DNA of 64,000 nucleotides from Schistosoma haematobium (GCF_000699445.3 NC_067202.1:15157924-15221923), one strand, 5' to 3'; shown: positions 41,970 through 53,264, numbered from the stretch's first letter. A program made the numbers and translations. The notes: generated by a model not told the origin, from the sequence alone.

Positions 41970-42345
41970 GTAGTAATTTTAATAGTTGAATTCATAAATC
42001 GATTAAAGCTAGACAACCATGGGAAACCTTGAATCAATGAACGGCTGTTTTGTCCTAGTATGGGACTTCTCAACTATGCACATTTATTTACAAGAAAAAT
42101 GAAGACGGTATATGTATACATAATCATATAACTTCATTTTCGTTAAATATGACTAAATGTCAAAATCTGAAATCTTTAACCTTTGTCATTATATATATAT
42201 CCCGCGGGGGGGGTCGTGAATGCACACTGATGAAGAGTCCTATACTAGGACAAAAAAGCCTTCCAATATACCTAGATATTCCATGGGAGTCTAATTTTAA
42301 TTGACTCATGAATTCAACTATTATATTATTATATCCACAAAGCCC
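41970..42345. repeat. Decayed twin hammerhead SINE
   Basis: Antisense part 41985-42080 and sense part 42200-42345, with an AT-rich spacer. The sense hammerhead keeps CTGATGA, the classic core, but its stem III and GAA are changed (GGACAAAAAAGCC). The outer ends are inverted. Confidence 0.65.
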
Positions 42346-42744
42346 CCTTTCTGATATATATATATAACTTGATTGAATTACCAGTTGAATACTGTATTTT
42401 CCAACCGAAATGTGGAATAATTATTGATTATGGTATTATATCTAAACTAGTTAAATGAAATCTATTTAAATATAAGTAAATACTGAATAAATGTGTCAAT
42501 TTAGTTTATAACTTATAAACATAATACATGAACAAATATCATTTCATTATTATATCCGTTTTAATATCTACATTCCCCTGATAACCACTATTCATCTTTG
42601 CTTAGCAACGGTTAAATGTTAAAAATTGAGTAATTATGAATCGGAATAAATTTGAAGTAAGTTTTATGTTGAATATCTATGAGATGTGTTATGAGAAGTG
42701 CTGATCTCTATTCAGACGCAACAGTTTCCGTGTTTTATCAATAC

Positions 42745-42870
42745 AGGGTTGTGGAGATTATTAAGTTTTTGATTGAGCTGATGTACTGATTGATGTTAGA
42801 CTACCATTGAAAACCTAGAAGTACTGAACGGTCGTTTCATTCTATTGTGGGACATCCACGATCCCGCTCA
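42745..42870 (-). repeat. Hammerhead SINE fragment, antisense
   Basis: Tail and hammerhead 3' half (GAAACGACCGTTCAGTACTTC on the minus strand). The 5' core box is missing. Confidence 0.6.
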
Positions 42871-43234
42871 CAGGATCAAAATGTTTCCATGTTTATTTGT
42901 CTCTGGTTGCCGCTTTGCTTGTCGGTAAACTGTTATCAAGAATAGACACAGTTAGCAATTGTCGTTTGCATTATCGTATGTCACAATAATTCTTTATGTT
43001 ATTATTTTAGAAAACCTTTTTTTCTTTCAAACTTACAGACTCACTAAGCGCCACAGATACATCATGAATTGAGTTATTTAGATCATTTACGTATATTACT
43101 CAATAAAAAAACAGCTTTTTAGACAAATCGCGCGTATCTCAACCATGTAATGAGATTCTTCAACAGATTTAACAATTAATAATAATACTAAGCAATTTAA
43201 TTTGTCATTGTTTGCATCTCAGACTCATTTTATT

Positions 43235-43305
43235 TCAACATCCATTGAAAAGCAGGAAACACTGACTATCCATTTCGTCCTAGTATGGGACTCTTCATTA
43301 ACAAG
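43235..43305 (-). repeat. Hammerhead SINE fragment, antisense
   Basis: About 70 bp with 'ggaaacactgactatccatttcgtcctagtatgggactcttc' in pieces; the core is partly retained but stem III is lost. Confidence 0.55.
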
Positions 43306-43899
43306 CATTGAACGTAGTGTCTTTAAATCTCTCAGGGTCAGTCAATAGCTGTGTGGTTTCTACTGGTTCACACTTCTAACTTCAATTGATTTATGCTATA
43401 TGTCAACCAACTCCTCTTGGGTAACTGTTACTCATCTAACACGGTTTATATTTTCTGATATGGTAACCATACTTATTATGTCAAGTGAATGTGTGTTAAA
43501 TTTGTTTGATTATTGTTCGATGCATTTATTTGTAGAGAACAATTACGTTCGTATGAAACTAATGTAATTACGTTTCTCAAATCGGTGGAGGTACTTGATT
43601 CCATGAACTTGGATACAACAAATATCTATAAGGTAATGATTCTTAAGAAATGATAATAACAAAATATTAACAATATTTTTCACCGAAATTGATTAATTTG
43701 ATCTGTAAGAGTTCGTATTTTCTCTACATTTATGTGAAGGTTTATAAATGATTAACCTCTTTTGACATATATATGTCCTGATCGGATTAACAAGTAGTTA
43801 CAAGCTTCGATTAAGGTTGGATTATGGCTAGGAGTGAAATTCAGCACGTGCATTTCGACATAATATACAGGATCTATCAATTGAATGTATCTGACATAT

Positions 43900-43985
43900 C
43901 CTAGTGTTGGTACTCATACTTGTGCTCGGACCCGTTACCTTTCTCATCAAACGCATTATCAATTGAGCTACTGAATCCACATAGC
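43900..43985 (-). repeat. tRNA-like SINE head, antisense
   Basis: Reverse complement: TAGCTCAATTGATAATGCG as A box and GGTAACGGGTCCGAGCACAAG as B box region. It is diverged. Confidence 0.5.
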
Positions 43986-44068
43986 CACTAATCTGTTTAA
44001 CAGATGTGATGAGCGCAATCAACTAAAAAAATCCCTTACTGATTAAAATCATACATATTCTACAAACT

Positions 44069-44544
44069 TTTTTTATTTATTTCAACACATAGATATTGGT
44101 ACAATGAGGCACCAAATAGATATGCGCCACACAAATCTCATTTGATATGTGTGAGGGCTGTGATACTAACCGGGTGCCCAAACCGAAACAAGTGGTTTTC
44201 TTAGGGGGCCACTCCCCGAGCCTTCGACCTGAAGGTCGGATGCACAAGGCAGTGGAGCAACATAAGGAGATGCAGTCCCATGGAAGCCGGTGGCCAACGA
44301 TTGGTTCATACGCCATTTGCTCCTTCAGGATACTGGAGCCCATGTGCACCAGTGGTTTGGAATCCAGTTTAAGCGCCGGACATTCGTTTTTCGTCTTCTC
44401 ATTTTCGTAAACAGCGCCCCTACCACGAGAAGACAGTGAGTAGGACTTCCCTGGCAGAGGCTATATTTGCGTGGCCATGTGAGGGGATTTGGAGAGGAAG
44501 AGCGGACTTTTCCCACTATCGGCCATACCAGGGCATTTGGGGGC
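44069..44544 (-). mobile_element. Family-A retroposon, antisense, TSD ATTCTAYAAACT
   Basis: A copy with the tail at the left (TTTTTATTTATTTCAACAC) and the 5' end GCCCCCAAATGCCC at the right, between 12-bp repeats at 44057-44068 and 44545-44556 (one mismatch). A segment in the middle, relative to the copy at 36.2 kb, is deleted near 44365. Confidence 0.85.
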
Positions 44545-44556
44545 ATTCTATAAACT

Positions 44557-46425
44557 AGCGGTATTATGAACTCAATAGCTCAATCAATAATACGTTGGAC
44601 GTTCAAAATGAATCTTACTATATTTCAGTCTCAGCTTAAACATTAACAATAGATTGTAGTAGATGTATCCAGTTGATCAATCTTAAGTCGATCGTAACAT
44701 ACTTCATGTATTCCACTACTAGTCATTGTCTAACTGATCAATGAAAAGGAATATCAAATATATTTAAATCTACTTTGTCTTAGTAAATAGCATCATTTAT
44801 CTGTAAAAATAGATTTAGAATGAGAATGTGCATAATTTCTATATATAGATTATTGTATTCATAATGATTTGACCTAATTAGTCCAAGTATTCTATACTTA
44901 AAACAATGGAATCTTATAATCAAACTAATCTGGTTATTGGTTCTGACTAGTGGTGTTTCATTTTTTTTTCTTTATAAATAATATATGAATGTAAATGGTT
45001 ATATACATGAACAACATACACACATATACATACACACTTAAGTGGATGTTACAACTCATTATACAAAATGAAATGAAGTATATGTGCGACTAATAGAGAA
45101 GAGTGTGCCAATAACAAAAACATGAACGGTAAGTATTTAAGGCTACCGTGGTAATTCAAGTAAAACCAAAATCGATTTTTCTAGTGTAAGTAGAAGGATC
45201 TTAATTTTCATTAAGTCTTTAAACAGAATACTACAGGTGAATAGCTAATGGATTCTATTTTGAGTTAAACACAATGATGTTTCTAAAACCTTACGCAGGG
45301 AACTGTGGTGAACCAACAGATTGTTGTCTCATGTACAGCTAGCATTCGTCTCACAGCCTCATATATAAGTCTAAATATTTCTGCACCCTATTTATTTTAT
45401 GAGAACATCGATAAATACTCCTCAGTATAATGAAATCTAAAATCATATGTATAAAATATGACCAAGTCAGTGAAGCCTGTGTTTGAAGATGGAAACACTC
45501 ACAATATTTTATCAGCTGTATTTTGTCTAAAGAACCTCTCAGGGAATTTGTCATTACTTACAAAGTGTTTCCACCGCATACAAGCATTCATTCAGTGATG
45601 ACAATGGTCTAGGGCAGAAAGTGGAAGCAATAATCACATGAATAGAACAAAGCTGTTCTCAGTGACGTATTATTGGATGCTCAAACATTTATAGTCAAGC
45701 CGAATTCACGACGGACATAGAGACGACTTTAAATGACATATTTTTGTAAAAACGATTTCAGTGTGTTGATGAGCTTTCTTTTTCAATATTTAGTTTCAGA
45801 GCACATTGTTCTTCAACTAGTTGGAGGATAATCTGTTATAAAAAACTGAAACGACTTTCAACTTGAAATACGTGTGACCATGTTTAAACAGTTAACGAAC
45901 AATACAAAACGTGATTAGTTCATCTACTACGTGAATCAAGATTTATACGCTTCTCTGAGACCCCTCACTGGTTTGCATAATTTGTTTAGTATAATGACAG
46001 ACAACCACGTTGACAAACTTACTTTGATAATACTTATCACATGCATTAAGAAAGCCCTTTTAAAGTGTGGTCAGATAATGAGCAATTTATATGTTCTAGG
46101 TTGGCTAGGTTAAGTCATCCTTGTCAAATGACTTGGTTCTTTTTAAGGATTGTTCTTTTCAACTCTCCTTTTCCGAGATTAATTAGCACTCACTGCCACC
46201 AACAGTCTGGTCACAGTTGCTAGATCAACTCACTACTTTCTAATATTGTTCGAAGCACTCCTATCGTATTTGGAAATTACTCATTACATTGCCGAAAACT
46301 TTTCCGACCATTTCATTAACACGATGACTCTTGTTGTTATCAGATGCACCTCTTGTTTTTCCTTTCAACATCACACCTTGACCAGCACTTTAAAGGTGTG
46401 TGCCACTGGATTTCAACTCAGTGTT
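44557..46425. other. GT61 intron, no gene recognised
   Basis: AT-rich, with short ORFs (45351-45554 minus, 45931-46113 plus) that show no domain and no convincing splice borders. The missing middle exon or exons of the GT61 gene may be here, but I could not identify them. Confidence 0.4.
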
Positions 46426-46429
46426 CTGA

Positions 46430-46640
46430 AGGTGAGGAGATCGCCTCGAAGCCTCAATGTGCTGCATTCGAACCCTAATGAGATCATGAAGACACTGCTG
46501 ACGAGTATCAAACTATCATGAAACATCTGTTTAGTGCTTTCTAGTTTACCATGGTTGTCTACCCAAAGTCGGTTTAATGATAAAAACTAGAAAAATTCAA
46601 CAATGTCCACAAAATCCTCTATATCAATCAATATGTAAAT
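46430..46640 (+). repeat. Decayed hammerhead SINE, sense
   Basis: Contains GCATTCGAACCCTAATGAGA (B-box region), the core-like CACTGCTGACGAGTATC, a degraded stem II/III (CATGAAACATCTGTTTAGTGC) and the tail block TTTACCATGGTTGTCTA. Confidence 0.6.
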
Positions 46641-46641
46641 G

Positions 46642-46795
46642 GTTACTTACGCCTGTTAATCCTAATGGAGCATATACTGCTTGGAGCCGTTCTGAGGCTA
46701 CTGCCGGTCCCAAGCCCAAATAAAGAAGAAGGCTTGGGTTTGGGGGTAGCGATCTGATCTTGCAGAAAACTAACTCGCCAAAAAACACCAACCAG
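46642..46795 (+). repeat. RTE terminal fragments: 3' end (antisense) joined to 5' UTR (sense)
   Basis: 'ttacttacgcctgttaatcc' is the reverse complement of the RTE 3' tail. About 30 bp later the RTE 5' UTR follows in the opposite sense (TGCCGGTCCCAAGCCC ... AAAACTAACTCGCCAAAAAA). The body of the element is missing. Confidence 0.6.
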
Positions 46796-46859
46796 TGATC
46801 TTCACTAGTACTTAATTATTATCAGAAACGCTTTTTGTGAATATTATTTTAATTTAATA

Positions 46860-47110
46860 GTTGAGTTCATGAGTTGAATTTAAGCTAGACCGTAATAGAA
46901 AACCTGGAAGAACTGGACAGCCGTTTCGTTCTATTGCGGGACTTCTCAGAAGTGCGTATCCACTATCCAGACCGCGGGACCCGGACACAGGGCCTTCAGT
47001 CTTTCTCGCGAACACTTAACCTGTAAACCACTGAGTTGGCATCCAACGGTGTTAATGTCTAACCTTAACCAATCTACGAAATTGCGGAACCATCTTCCAT
47101 TGTATCAAGG
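46860..47110 (-). repeat. Hammerhead SINE, antisense, with spacer
   Basis: A full-length head-to-tail copy. The hammerhead core is CTGAGAA, so G8 is lost, and stem III is ACGGCTGT. It is followed by the spacer 'catccaacggtgttaatg' that also separates the twin copies at 41.1 kb. Confidence 0.7.
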
Positions 47111-47149
47111 TAGATACCTGTCTCTATCTGATATGAATTAGCTTCATTG

Positions 47150-47345
47150 GTCACAGCTTCTTACTAGAACTTCGAGAATTCCCTCACGAAGCTATGGTCA
47201 CTAATGCGCACATGGCATTTATCAGTATAGGATTATAGAGATCATTAAGTTTTTGGTTGAGATCACGAATCAACTAATGTTAGACCATCATTGAAAACCC
47301 GGAAACACTGAATAGCCACTTCGTCCCATTGTGGGACTCACAGAA
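47150..47345 (-). repeat. Hammerhead SINE fragment with companion block
   Basis: The companion block ACTAGAACTTCGAGAATTCC also occurs at 27.33 kb and, split by an LTR, at 52.6/53.1 kb. It is followed by an antisense tail and a degraded hammerhead ('aacactgaatagccacttcgtcccattgtgggac'). Confidence 0.6.
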
Positions 47346-47351
47346 CTCACG

Positions 47352-48042
47352 ATTCCTGTTTTTCCATAGTGATCTCACTTCAACTGAACTCATGAACTCA
47401 ACTATGAAATTACTGAATTCCTAATTATCAACACTAAAACATTAGTCAATGAGTTCATCAATTGACTGCTATTTAATCATTTAATCGATATGATAAAGTT
47501 ACAAATATGAGTTTTTGAGATATATCGTCCCCAACACTCCTCCCCTTTTTAATAGCGTACTTTTCTGGGGTCGACTTGCATCTTGACTGTAGTTCGCCAC
47601 TGACGGAGAGGCCACCTTCTGGGACGGGGATCAGCTTGCTGTTGAGCTTCTTGTGGTGGGGCTGCAGGTAAGTTGAAGGTATCAAGCAAGATGTCGAGGG
47701 GAAGATTTACTCCTTTTGATGAGCGGTCCGGGGCTATCCGCTTCCGTAGTTGATTTCGTTGTCTAGTCCACGTGTCTCTTCCCACCTTTACCTCGTACAT
47801 AACTTAGCCTAGTCTTCCAACCACACGTGCTTCGATCCAAGGACCATGATTTGCTCTTTAGTCTCGAGTAAACACCAGGCATCCAACCTTGTACTCTGGA
47901 AGCTTCTGAGATGGTGGTGATGTGGATCTTGGGCACATCAAACTATGGATCGTCCTGTTTTTCCATAATGATCTAATTTCAATTGAACTCATGAACTCAA
48001 CTATAAAACTAATGAATTCTTAATTATCACCATTAAAACATT
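47352..48042. repeat. ~93-bp direct repeat flanking a Gypsy fragment
   Basis: 47352-47445 and 47950-48042 are similar copies of one sequence (TCCTGTTTTTCCATARTGAT ... CACTAAAACATT-like end). The material between them is mainly a minus-strand Gypsy pol end. This may be a segmental duplication or two SINE tails. Confidence 0.6.
47480..47945 (-). pseudogene. Gypsy element 3' fragment: integrase C-terminus, PPT and start of 3' LTR
   Basis: On the minus strand: a KLPEYKVG-like integrase C-terminal motif, an internal stop, then VMYEVKVGRDTWTRQRNQLR, a Pro/Gln-rich region and the end of pol near 47552. A purine tract AAAAAGGGGAGGAG is followed by TGTTGGGGACGATATATCTC, apparently the first bases of a 3' LTR that is truncated at about 47480. 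It is a different family from Boudicca. Confidence 0.75.
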
Positions 48043-48071
48043 GTTTGTTTTCTCTCTTTTCTTTTTATTAG

Positions 48072-49016
48072 GAAAAAATTGTCTTTTTAATTACACGTGT
48101 AGAATATGCTAATTTATATCATACAATGACAGATTGGTATAATACTTATCTAACAATGAAATTACTTAATTTATCAGTCAATAATATACATTTATTAATA
48201 ACTGATGGACATCCTATAGGTAATTTAGATGAAGTATGGTATCAATTATTTAATTATTCTATATCAAGAATTGGTGCCTATAGACAAATTACAAATCATA
48301 ATCATAATAATACAAATTTACTATCTATATTACCTATGAATAAGAATTATTTATTACATATACATAAACTTGTTATAATACCATATGGTTATTCAAGTCC
48401 ATTATATGTTGATAAACCACTTTTATTTAATATGTATATTGAAGAATTTCGACAATTTCTTCTTCAAAGTTATCATTTAAATATCAATGATAATTTATGT
48501 TATAAACACATAGTAACTAATTATAAATTACCACAAATAATTATTATTAGTCGACGTGATTATATTGCACATCCACGTAATATAAATGGACATATTAGTA
48601 GAAAAATCAATAATGAATTACAATTATTAAATAAATTAAAACAATTAGGTTTTATAAATTCATTAATTATTGATTTTATTAATTTAACTATAAATGAACA
48701 ATTAAATTTAATTATTAATACAGATATATTAATTGGTATGCATGGTGCTGGTTTAACTTATAGTTTATTATTATCAAATACATCAATGGTAATTGAATTA
48801 TTCCCTAATTATTGTTGTATTAATAATCAACATTTTATTAAATTCACTAAATTACGTCATATTGATTATTATGCATATTATGGTTTATCAATAAATGATA
48901 ATAAACAATTAGAATCAACTTATATACCGATTGATGATTTTCAAACAATCATATTACAAACATATAAGAAATGGAAAGAAAATTGTATGAAAATAAATGA
49001 AAAAAATAAAGAGTAG
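48072..49016 (+). CDS. GT61-family glycosyltransferase, 3'-terminal exon
   Basis: The exon starts after a strong acceptor (TTTCTTTTTATTAG|GAA), phase 0, and runs 314 codons to TAG at 49014-49016. It opens with EKIVFLITRVEYANLYHTMT, a block typical of GT61 enzymes just before the nucleotide-sugar region. The hallmark IGMHGAGLTYSLLL is at about 48733-48775, followed by MVIELFPNYCC. The family (EOGT, plant beta-1,2-xylosyltransferase and relatives) transfers GlcNAc or pentose to glycoproteins in the secretory pathway; donor and acceptor here are unknown. The 3' border is the stop itself, with a G-rich minisatellite immediately after. The N-terminal exon is probably at 31696. Codon use is strongly AT-biased, with Asn- and Ile-rich stretches. 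Confidence 0.85.
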   Translation, partial: EKIVFLITRVEYANLYHTMTDWYNTYLTMKLLNLSVNNIHLLITDGHPIGNLDEVWYQLFNYSISRIGAYRQITNHNHNNTNLLSILPMNKNYLLHIHKLVIIPYGYSSPLYVDKPLLFNMYIEEFRQFLLQSYHLNINDNLCYKHIVTNYKLPQIIIISRRDYIAHPRNINGHISRKINNELQLLNKLKQLGFINSLIIDFINLTINEQLNLIINTDILIGMHGAGLTYSLLLSNTSMVIELFPNYCCINNQHFIKFTKLRHIDYYAYYGLSINDNKQLESTYIPIDDFQTIILQTYKKWKENCMKINEKNKE

Positions 49017-50340
49017 ATGATCTTCTTTGAGGAAGGGGGGGAGGGTTTCGTTTCTTTGTTAGTTTTTTTGTTTTGTTTTGAGAAACTACTTTTGGGGGTG
49101 TTATATCCCAGCGAAGATTAAATCATGAGTAACTTCTGCTGAGACCTGTTAATTGAGTAATATTATCTATACATTCTTATGGTATAATTAGATTATAAAT
49201 ATTTATATTCCCCTTGTTATAAGCTTTATTTTGATCTATAATTTATAATTGTACGATTTACGATTCTTAAGCTATGTTCAGTTTATTAACTACTGCCTCC
49301 CATGTTCACAGGCACTTTTTGGCTTTATTGTGTACAAATGTTATTTCCTATTTTATGGTGCGTTGCGATCTGTTTGATTCATATGTCTGAAATAAATGAT
49401 TCGATTCGATTCGCATATTGGAACCTTGTATTTGGTGTTCTGGACTCACATGGACGGGCTAGTCGGATATAGGACCAATAAGGACGCTAGATTGCTCACA
49501 CCGGTCGAACGTCATTGATTTTGGCATAGTACTACGATTGTAAAAGTCGTATTTTGATTGGTGGATAAATCACGTGATAAAAAGCCGGACATAAAGTCAT
49601 AACAGGGGGGGTGTTTTTTTACAGTGAAATAACTGATTTAATGATGTATAAACATTTATATACAGATCAATATGGATACTGATAATAGTATTTGTGATAC
49701 ATTGAAGAACAAATAGATATTGTAAAGAGAATTGTAGATTGCTCAGAAATGGAATGAAACATTTTTCGGAGGGAGGAGGGGTTTTCTTTTCTTTTTTTAA
49801 AAAAAGAATTTTGAAGGGGGCGTTTTTATCTTTTTTTTAACATTTTTTCGTTGTTTTTTTACGCTGAACTAAGTGATTTAATGATGTATATATATCTATA
49901 TAAAGTCTTATATGAACATTAATATAACTATTTGTAATACATTGGAAAATAATTAGATATTGTAAAGAGAACTGTAGATCGCTCAGAAACTGAATAAATA
50001 ATTTGGGGTGGGGAGTTTGTTTTCTTTTTTTTAAATTTTTCGGGGGGTGGGTCTTTCTTTTTACTTTTTTTGATATTTTTTATACTGAAATAAATGAATT
50101 ACCGATGTACATGCATCTATATGCACATCTATGTAAATACTAATATAACTATTTGTAATACATTGAAAAAATAAACAGATATTGTGAAGAAAATTGTAAA
50201 TTGTTCAAAAAATGGATGAAAAAAATTTCTGAGGGGGGAAGGGTTTTCTTAATTTAACTTTTGAGGGGGGCTCTTTTCTTTTTTAAAAAGTTCTATATGA
50301 TTACTGACAACTATCTGTAATAAGTTTAATACTGAAAAAG
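49017..50340 (+). repeat. G-rich minisatellite, ~220-240 bp period, interrupted by a solo LTR
   Basis: Three to four units with start points near 49621, 49861 and 50081 ('aCtgaaataa.tgatttaatgatgta'). Each ends in a strand-asymmetric G-run/T-run segment (GGGGGGAGGG, TTTTCTTTTTTT). A partial unit before the LTR (49030-49098) shows that the array begins directly after the GT61 stop codon. Confidence 0.75.
49099..49604. mobile_element. Solo LTR, 506 bp, TSD GGGGG
   Basis: TGTTATATCCC...GTCATAACA, flanked by GGGGG on both sides (49094-49098, 49605-49609) inside the G-rich unit. It is homologous to the LTR at 52640-53100. It contains an AATAAA signal near 49391. Internal region absent. Confidence 0.78.
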
Positions 50341-50500
50341 ACAAAGCAAATAATTTGACATTTTGGAAGAGGAATATCGTTAAAGTCACGGCGGTTTATT
50401 TTAATTTTTCATCAATGGGTGGTGGGCAATCATAACCATTGTGTAATTAATATCAACCTATAAAAATTATAAAACTTGGTTTCGGTTGTTTGTATGTTTG

Positions 50501-50849
50501 TGATAAGTCCCCGTCGCCACTGATAAGTCTTGCGAATTGGACGCTATTCTGTGACCCCCAAGCTAGAAATATGCAGCGCCCTGAACACAAGAGAGAAGAC
50601 GCAAAGTATGCGAGAAAATACTTTACTCTAAGGTTCCGTTATTTTGTACAGAAAAACACGGGTATTTATAGATGTTCACATTTGTTAAATCAACATCATA
50701 TTTTAGCCAATCCGCCAAAAGAAATATTATGCTACTGACTAATAGTTGACATTCTAGAAAGCTCCATCATGCTCTGATTGGCTAGGACTCTTCGGCTTCT
50801 CTAGGGCCTCTGGAGGCTTCGTTGCAGTTCTCGGAAAGCCAACTCAACA
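50501..50849. mobile_element. Solo LTR, 349 bp, TSD GTTTG
   Basis: TGATAAGTCCCC...AACTCAACA with a perfect 5-bp duplication GTTTG (50496-50500, 50850-50854). A TATTTATAG box at about 50664 may be the LTR promoter. It is a third LTR family in the window, unrelated by eye to the others. Confidence 0.85.
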
Positions 50850-50914
50850 GTTTGTTTATTTGTTTTTATTTTGGATTGAATAAGAAAATCCACTAGTTAA
50901 ACAAACTGAGGAAG

Positions 50915-50995
50915 TTCAGACAAGTTAGCTGGATGAAACGGAACTATTTTAAATTGCAATCGCTGAGATTATTTCAAATATACTTTTCACATACA
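50915..50995 (+). repeat. Short dispersed repeat
   Basis: About 70 bp ('ggatgaaacg...ttttaaattgcaatcgctgagattatttcaaatata') shared with 8015-8080 (plus) and 54840-54902 (minus). Probably the end of an unidentified element. Confidence 0.55.
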
Positions 50996-51638
50996 ATGTC
51001 TGCACTATAGTTTGTTATTATAATATAATAATATCTTCTGATTCAGTTGTTAGTTTTATTCGTTTTCGATTTCTTTCTTGTTCTCTTCATTTCAATCTTC
51101 TGCTGGTCGGCATTTCACCTGTCAACATAAGTAGCATACACCACATGTCTATTGACCTATTGAGTCTAGATAGTCACCAACATATTTAATTAGTATGAAG
51201 TAAGTAGTGAGGAACCATGACTCTCTTAGTGTTGATATTCAAGAATAGAATTATTCAGTGACTTTTCAATATCAACAAGGGTAAACCACTCATTTGCTCT
51301 AATTTTTTCATACTCATTGTATAATTTATTAGCTATCTGAACTCAGCAGTTCAGTAGACAAAGCATTGTGTGTTTGGAACGAAACGTATGACATTCGAGA
51401 ATCAGTGTGAACACCATTATAGGTATTAATGTACATACAGTTAATGATGACACTCGTCTCCTACATATCATTGATAGCCACATAACAAATATACCAAAGC
51501 AATTCATCTAGATTATTGTTTTATAATCCAATATTTAACTTCTGATCAATTAAAAAAGATGCGCTTATAGGAATGATCGCCTGAAATATAGCACTCAAAC
51601 CAGTCAGCACAATCCTATAGTTTAGTCTCGTACTACGT

Positions 51639-52152
51639 ATGCCCCCAAATGCCTTGGTACGTCTGAGAGTGGGGATAGCCAGCTCCCTCTCTCTCCAAAG
51701 CTCTCATACGACCACGTGTATACAACCACTAACGGTGAACTCCTATTCGCTACCTTCTCGCGACATTACTGTTGTTTACAAAATTGAGAGGATGAAAAGT
51801 GAATGTCCAATGCTTTAACAGGGTTGGTGGATATGGAAAATCCACCTAGGGGAGTTGGAAAACCCCTACTCCAAACACATAAACTCCAGGATCCTGAAGG
51901 AACAAAAGGTATATGAACCAGTCGTTGGTCACTGGCTACCATGGGACTCGTCTCCTGACGTCACTCCACTGCATTGTAGATCAGACCTTTAGGTCGAAGG
52001 CTCTGGACATGGCCCGTAAAGAAAACCACTCGGTTCGGTTTGGGCACTCGGCTAGTATCACAGCCCATACAGAAATCAAGTGACTTGTGTGGCGCATATG
52101 TATTCGGTACCCCTTTGTACTAATATTTATATGTTCAAATAAATAAATAAAT
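51639..52152 (+). mobile_element. Family-A retroposon, near full length
   Basis: From GCCCCCAAATGCCTTGG to the AAATAAATAAATAAAT tail. It carries the usual internal blocks with scattered changes. No clear target duplication seen. Confidence 0.82.
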
Positions 52153-52359
52153 CTTTTCGACATTAGATACTTTGAATTGTTATATTGTTTTTTCATAAAG
52201 CGAGATGGTCATGATGATTATGGGCAATTAACGTACACTTTTTTAAAATGAACTTCCAGTCACTTTTTTTGGAGAAAGTTGCCTCTTATTTGAGATTAAA
52301 GCTAGAATAGGAGTATTTTGTTATTGGAAGAAAACAGTCACTTTTTTAAAGTAGTTGAA

Positions 52360-52600
52360 TTCATGAGTTAATTGAAACTAGACCACTATAGAAAACATGA
52401 AAGCACTAGACGGCCGTTTAGACATAGTACGGTACTCCTCAGCAGTCCGCATCCACGAACCTGCATGCTGGGACTCAAAACCAGAACCTTCTGTCTCCCG
52501 CGTGAATGCATAAGCTCTAGACCACTAAGCCGGCATCCAACAGTGTTGATATCTAACTTCAACCAATCAGCCATCATCCACCATCTCACAACAGATCCGG
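52360..52600 (-). repeat. Hammerhead SINE, antisense, decayed ribozyme
   Basis: Full tRNA-like head and tail. The hammerhead has core CTGAGGA, but the GAA box reads CTAAAC and stem II is mismatched. The spacer block 'catccaacagtgttgat' follows. Confidence 0.7.
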
Positions 52601-52639
52601 TTGAACCTCATTAGTCACGGCTTCTCACTAGAACTCCAG

Positions 52640-53100
52640 TGTTATGTCCCGACAAGCATAATGAATGGTAACGTTTGGGATCCATTTATGGATCAATACT
52701 AAACGTATATTTTTATTGAATAATTGTTAAATAACTAAACTATTCATATAAGATTTACTATTCTTAAGTTATGGCCTGTCTATCAATTACTACCTCCCAC
52801 ATTCACAGCCACATTTGGTTAAATCTTGTACAACTGTTGTTCCCTATTTTATGGTGTGATGTGGTCTGTTTGGTTTGTATATACCCAGTATGCTTGAAAT
52901 ACATGATTCATGTCGCAGAGGCTGAGATTGGTGTTCTGGACTTAACTGACTGGGCTAGGCAGGAAACAGAACCGTTAAGGACTCTAGACTGCTCGTATGT
53001 GTTTTACGTGTTATTGGTTCGATCGATTACTCACTGCTCTCTAATTGACGGTATCATTACATTATACATTAACAGGGCACACAAATCACAAGTTATAACA
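52640..53100. mobile_element. Solo LTR, 461 bp, TSD TCCAG
   Basis: TGTTATGTCCC...GTTATAACA with a perfect duplication TCCAG (52635-52639, 53101-53105). Removal rejoins the companion block ACTAGAACTCCAG/GAAATACC seen at 27.3 and 47.15 kb. Same family as 49099-49604. Confidence 0.85.
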
Positions 53101-53264
53101 TCCAGGAAATACCTCATGGAGACCGTCACTAGTGAGCACATGATGATTATAATCATAGAGAGATAGAGGGGGGTTTGTAGATATTATAGTAATTTAATTA
53201 ATGGTAGATTACGAATTATGGATTATTTATTTCAGCAGTTTTATCGATAAAACCAATTTTATCA

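Noticed and set aside
45931..46113. 60-codon plus ORF considered as the missing GT61 exon
   Set aside because: No GT61 motif and no splice borders in the right phase.
50490..50738. 82-codon plus ORF
   Set aside because: It lies within the 50501-50849 solo LTR and shows no protein motif.
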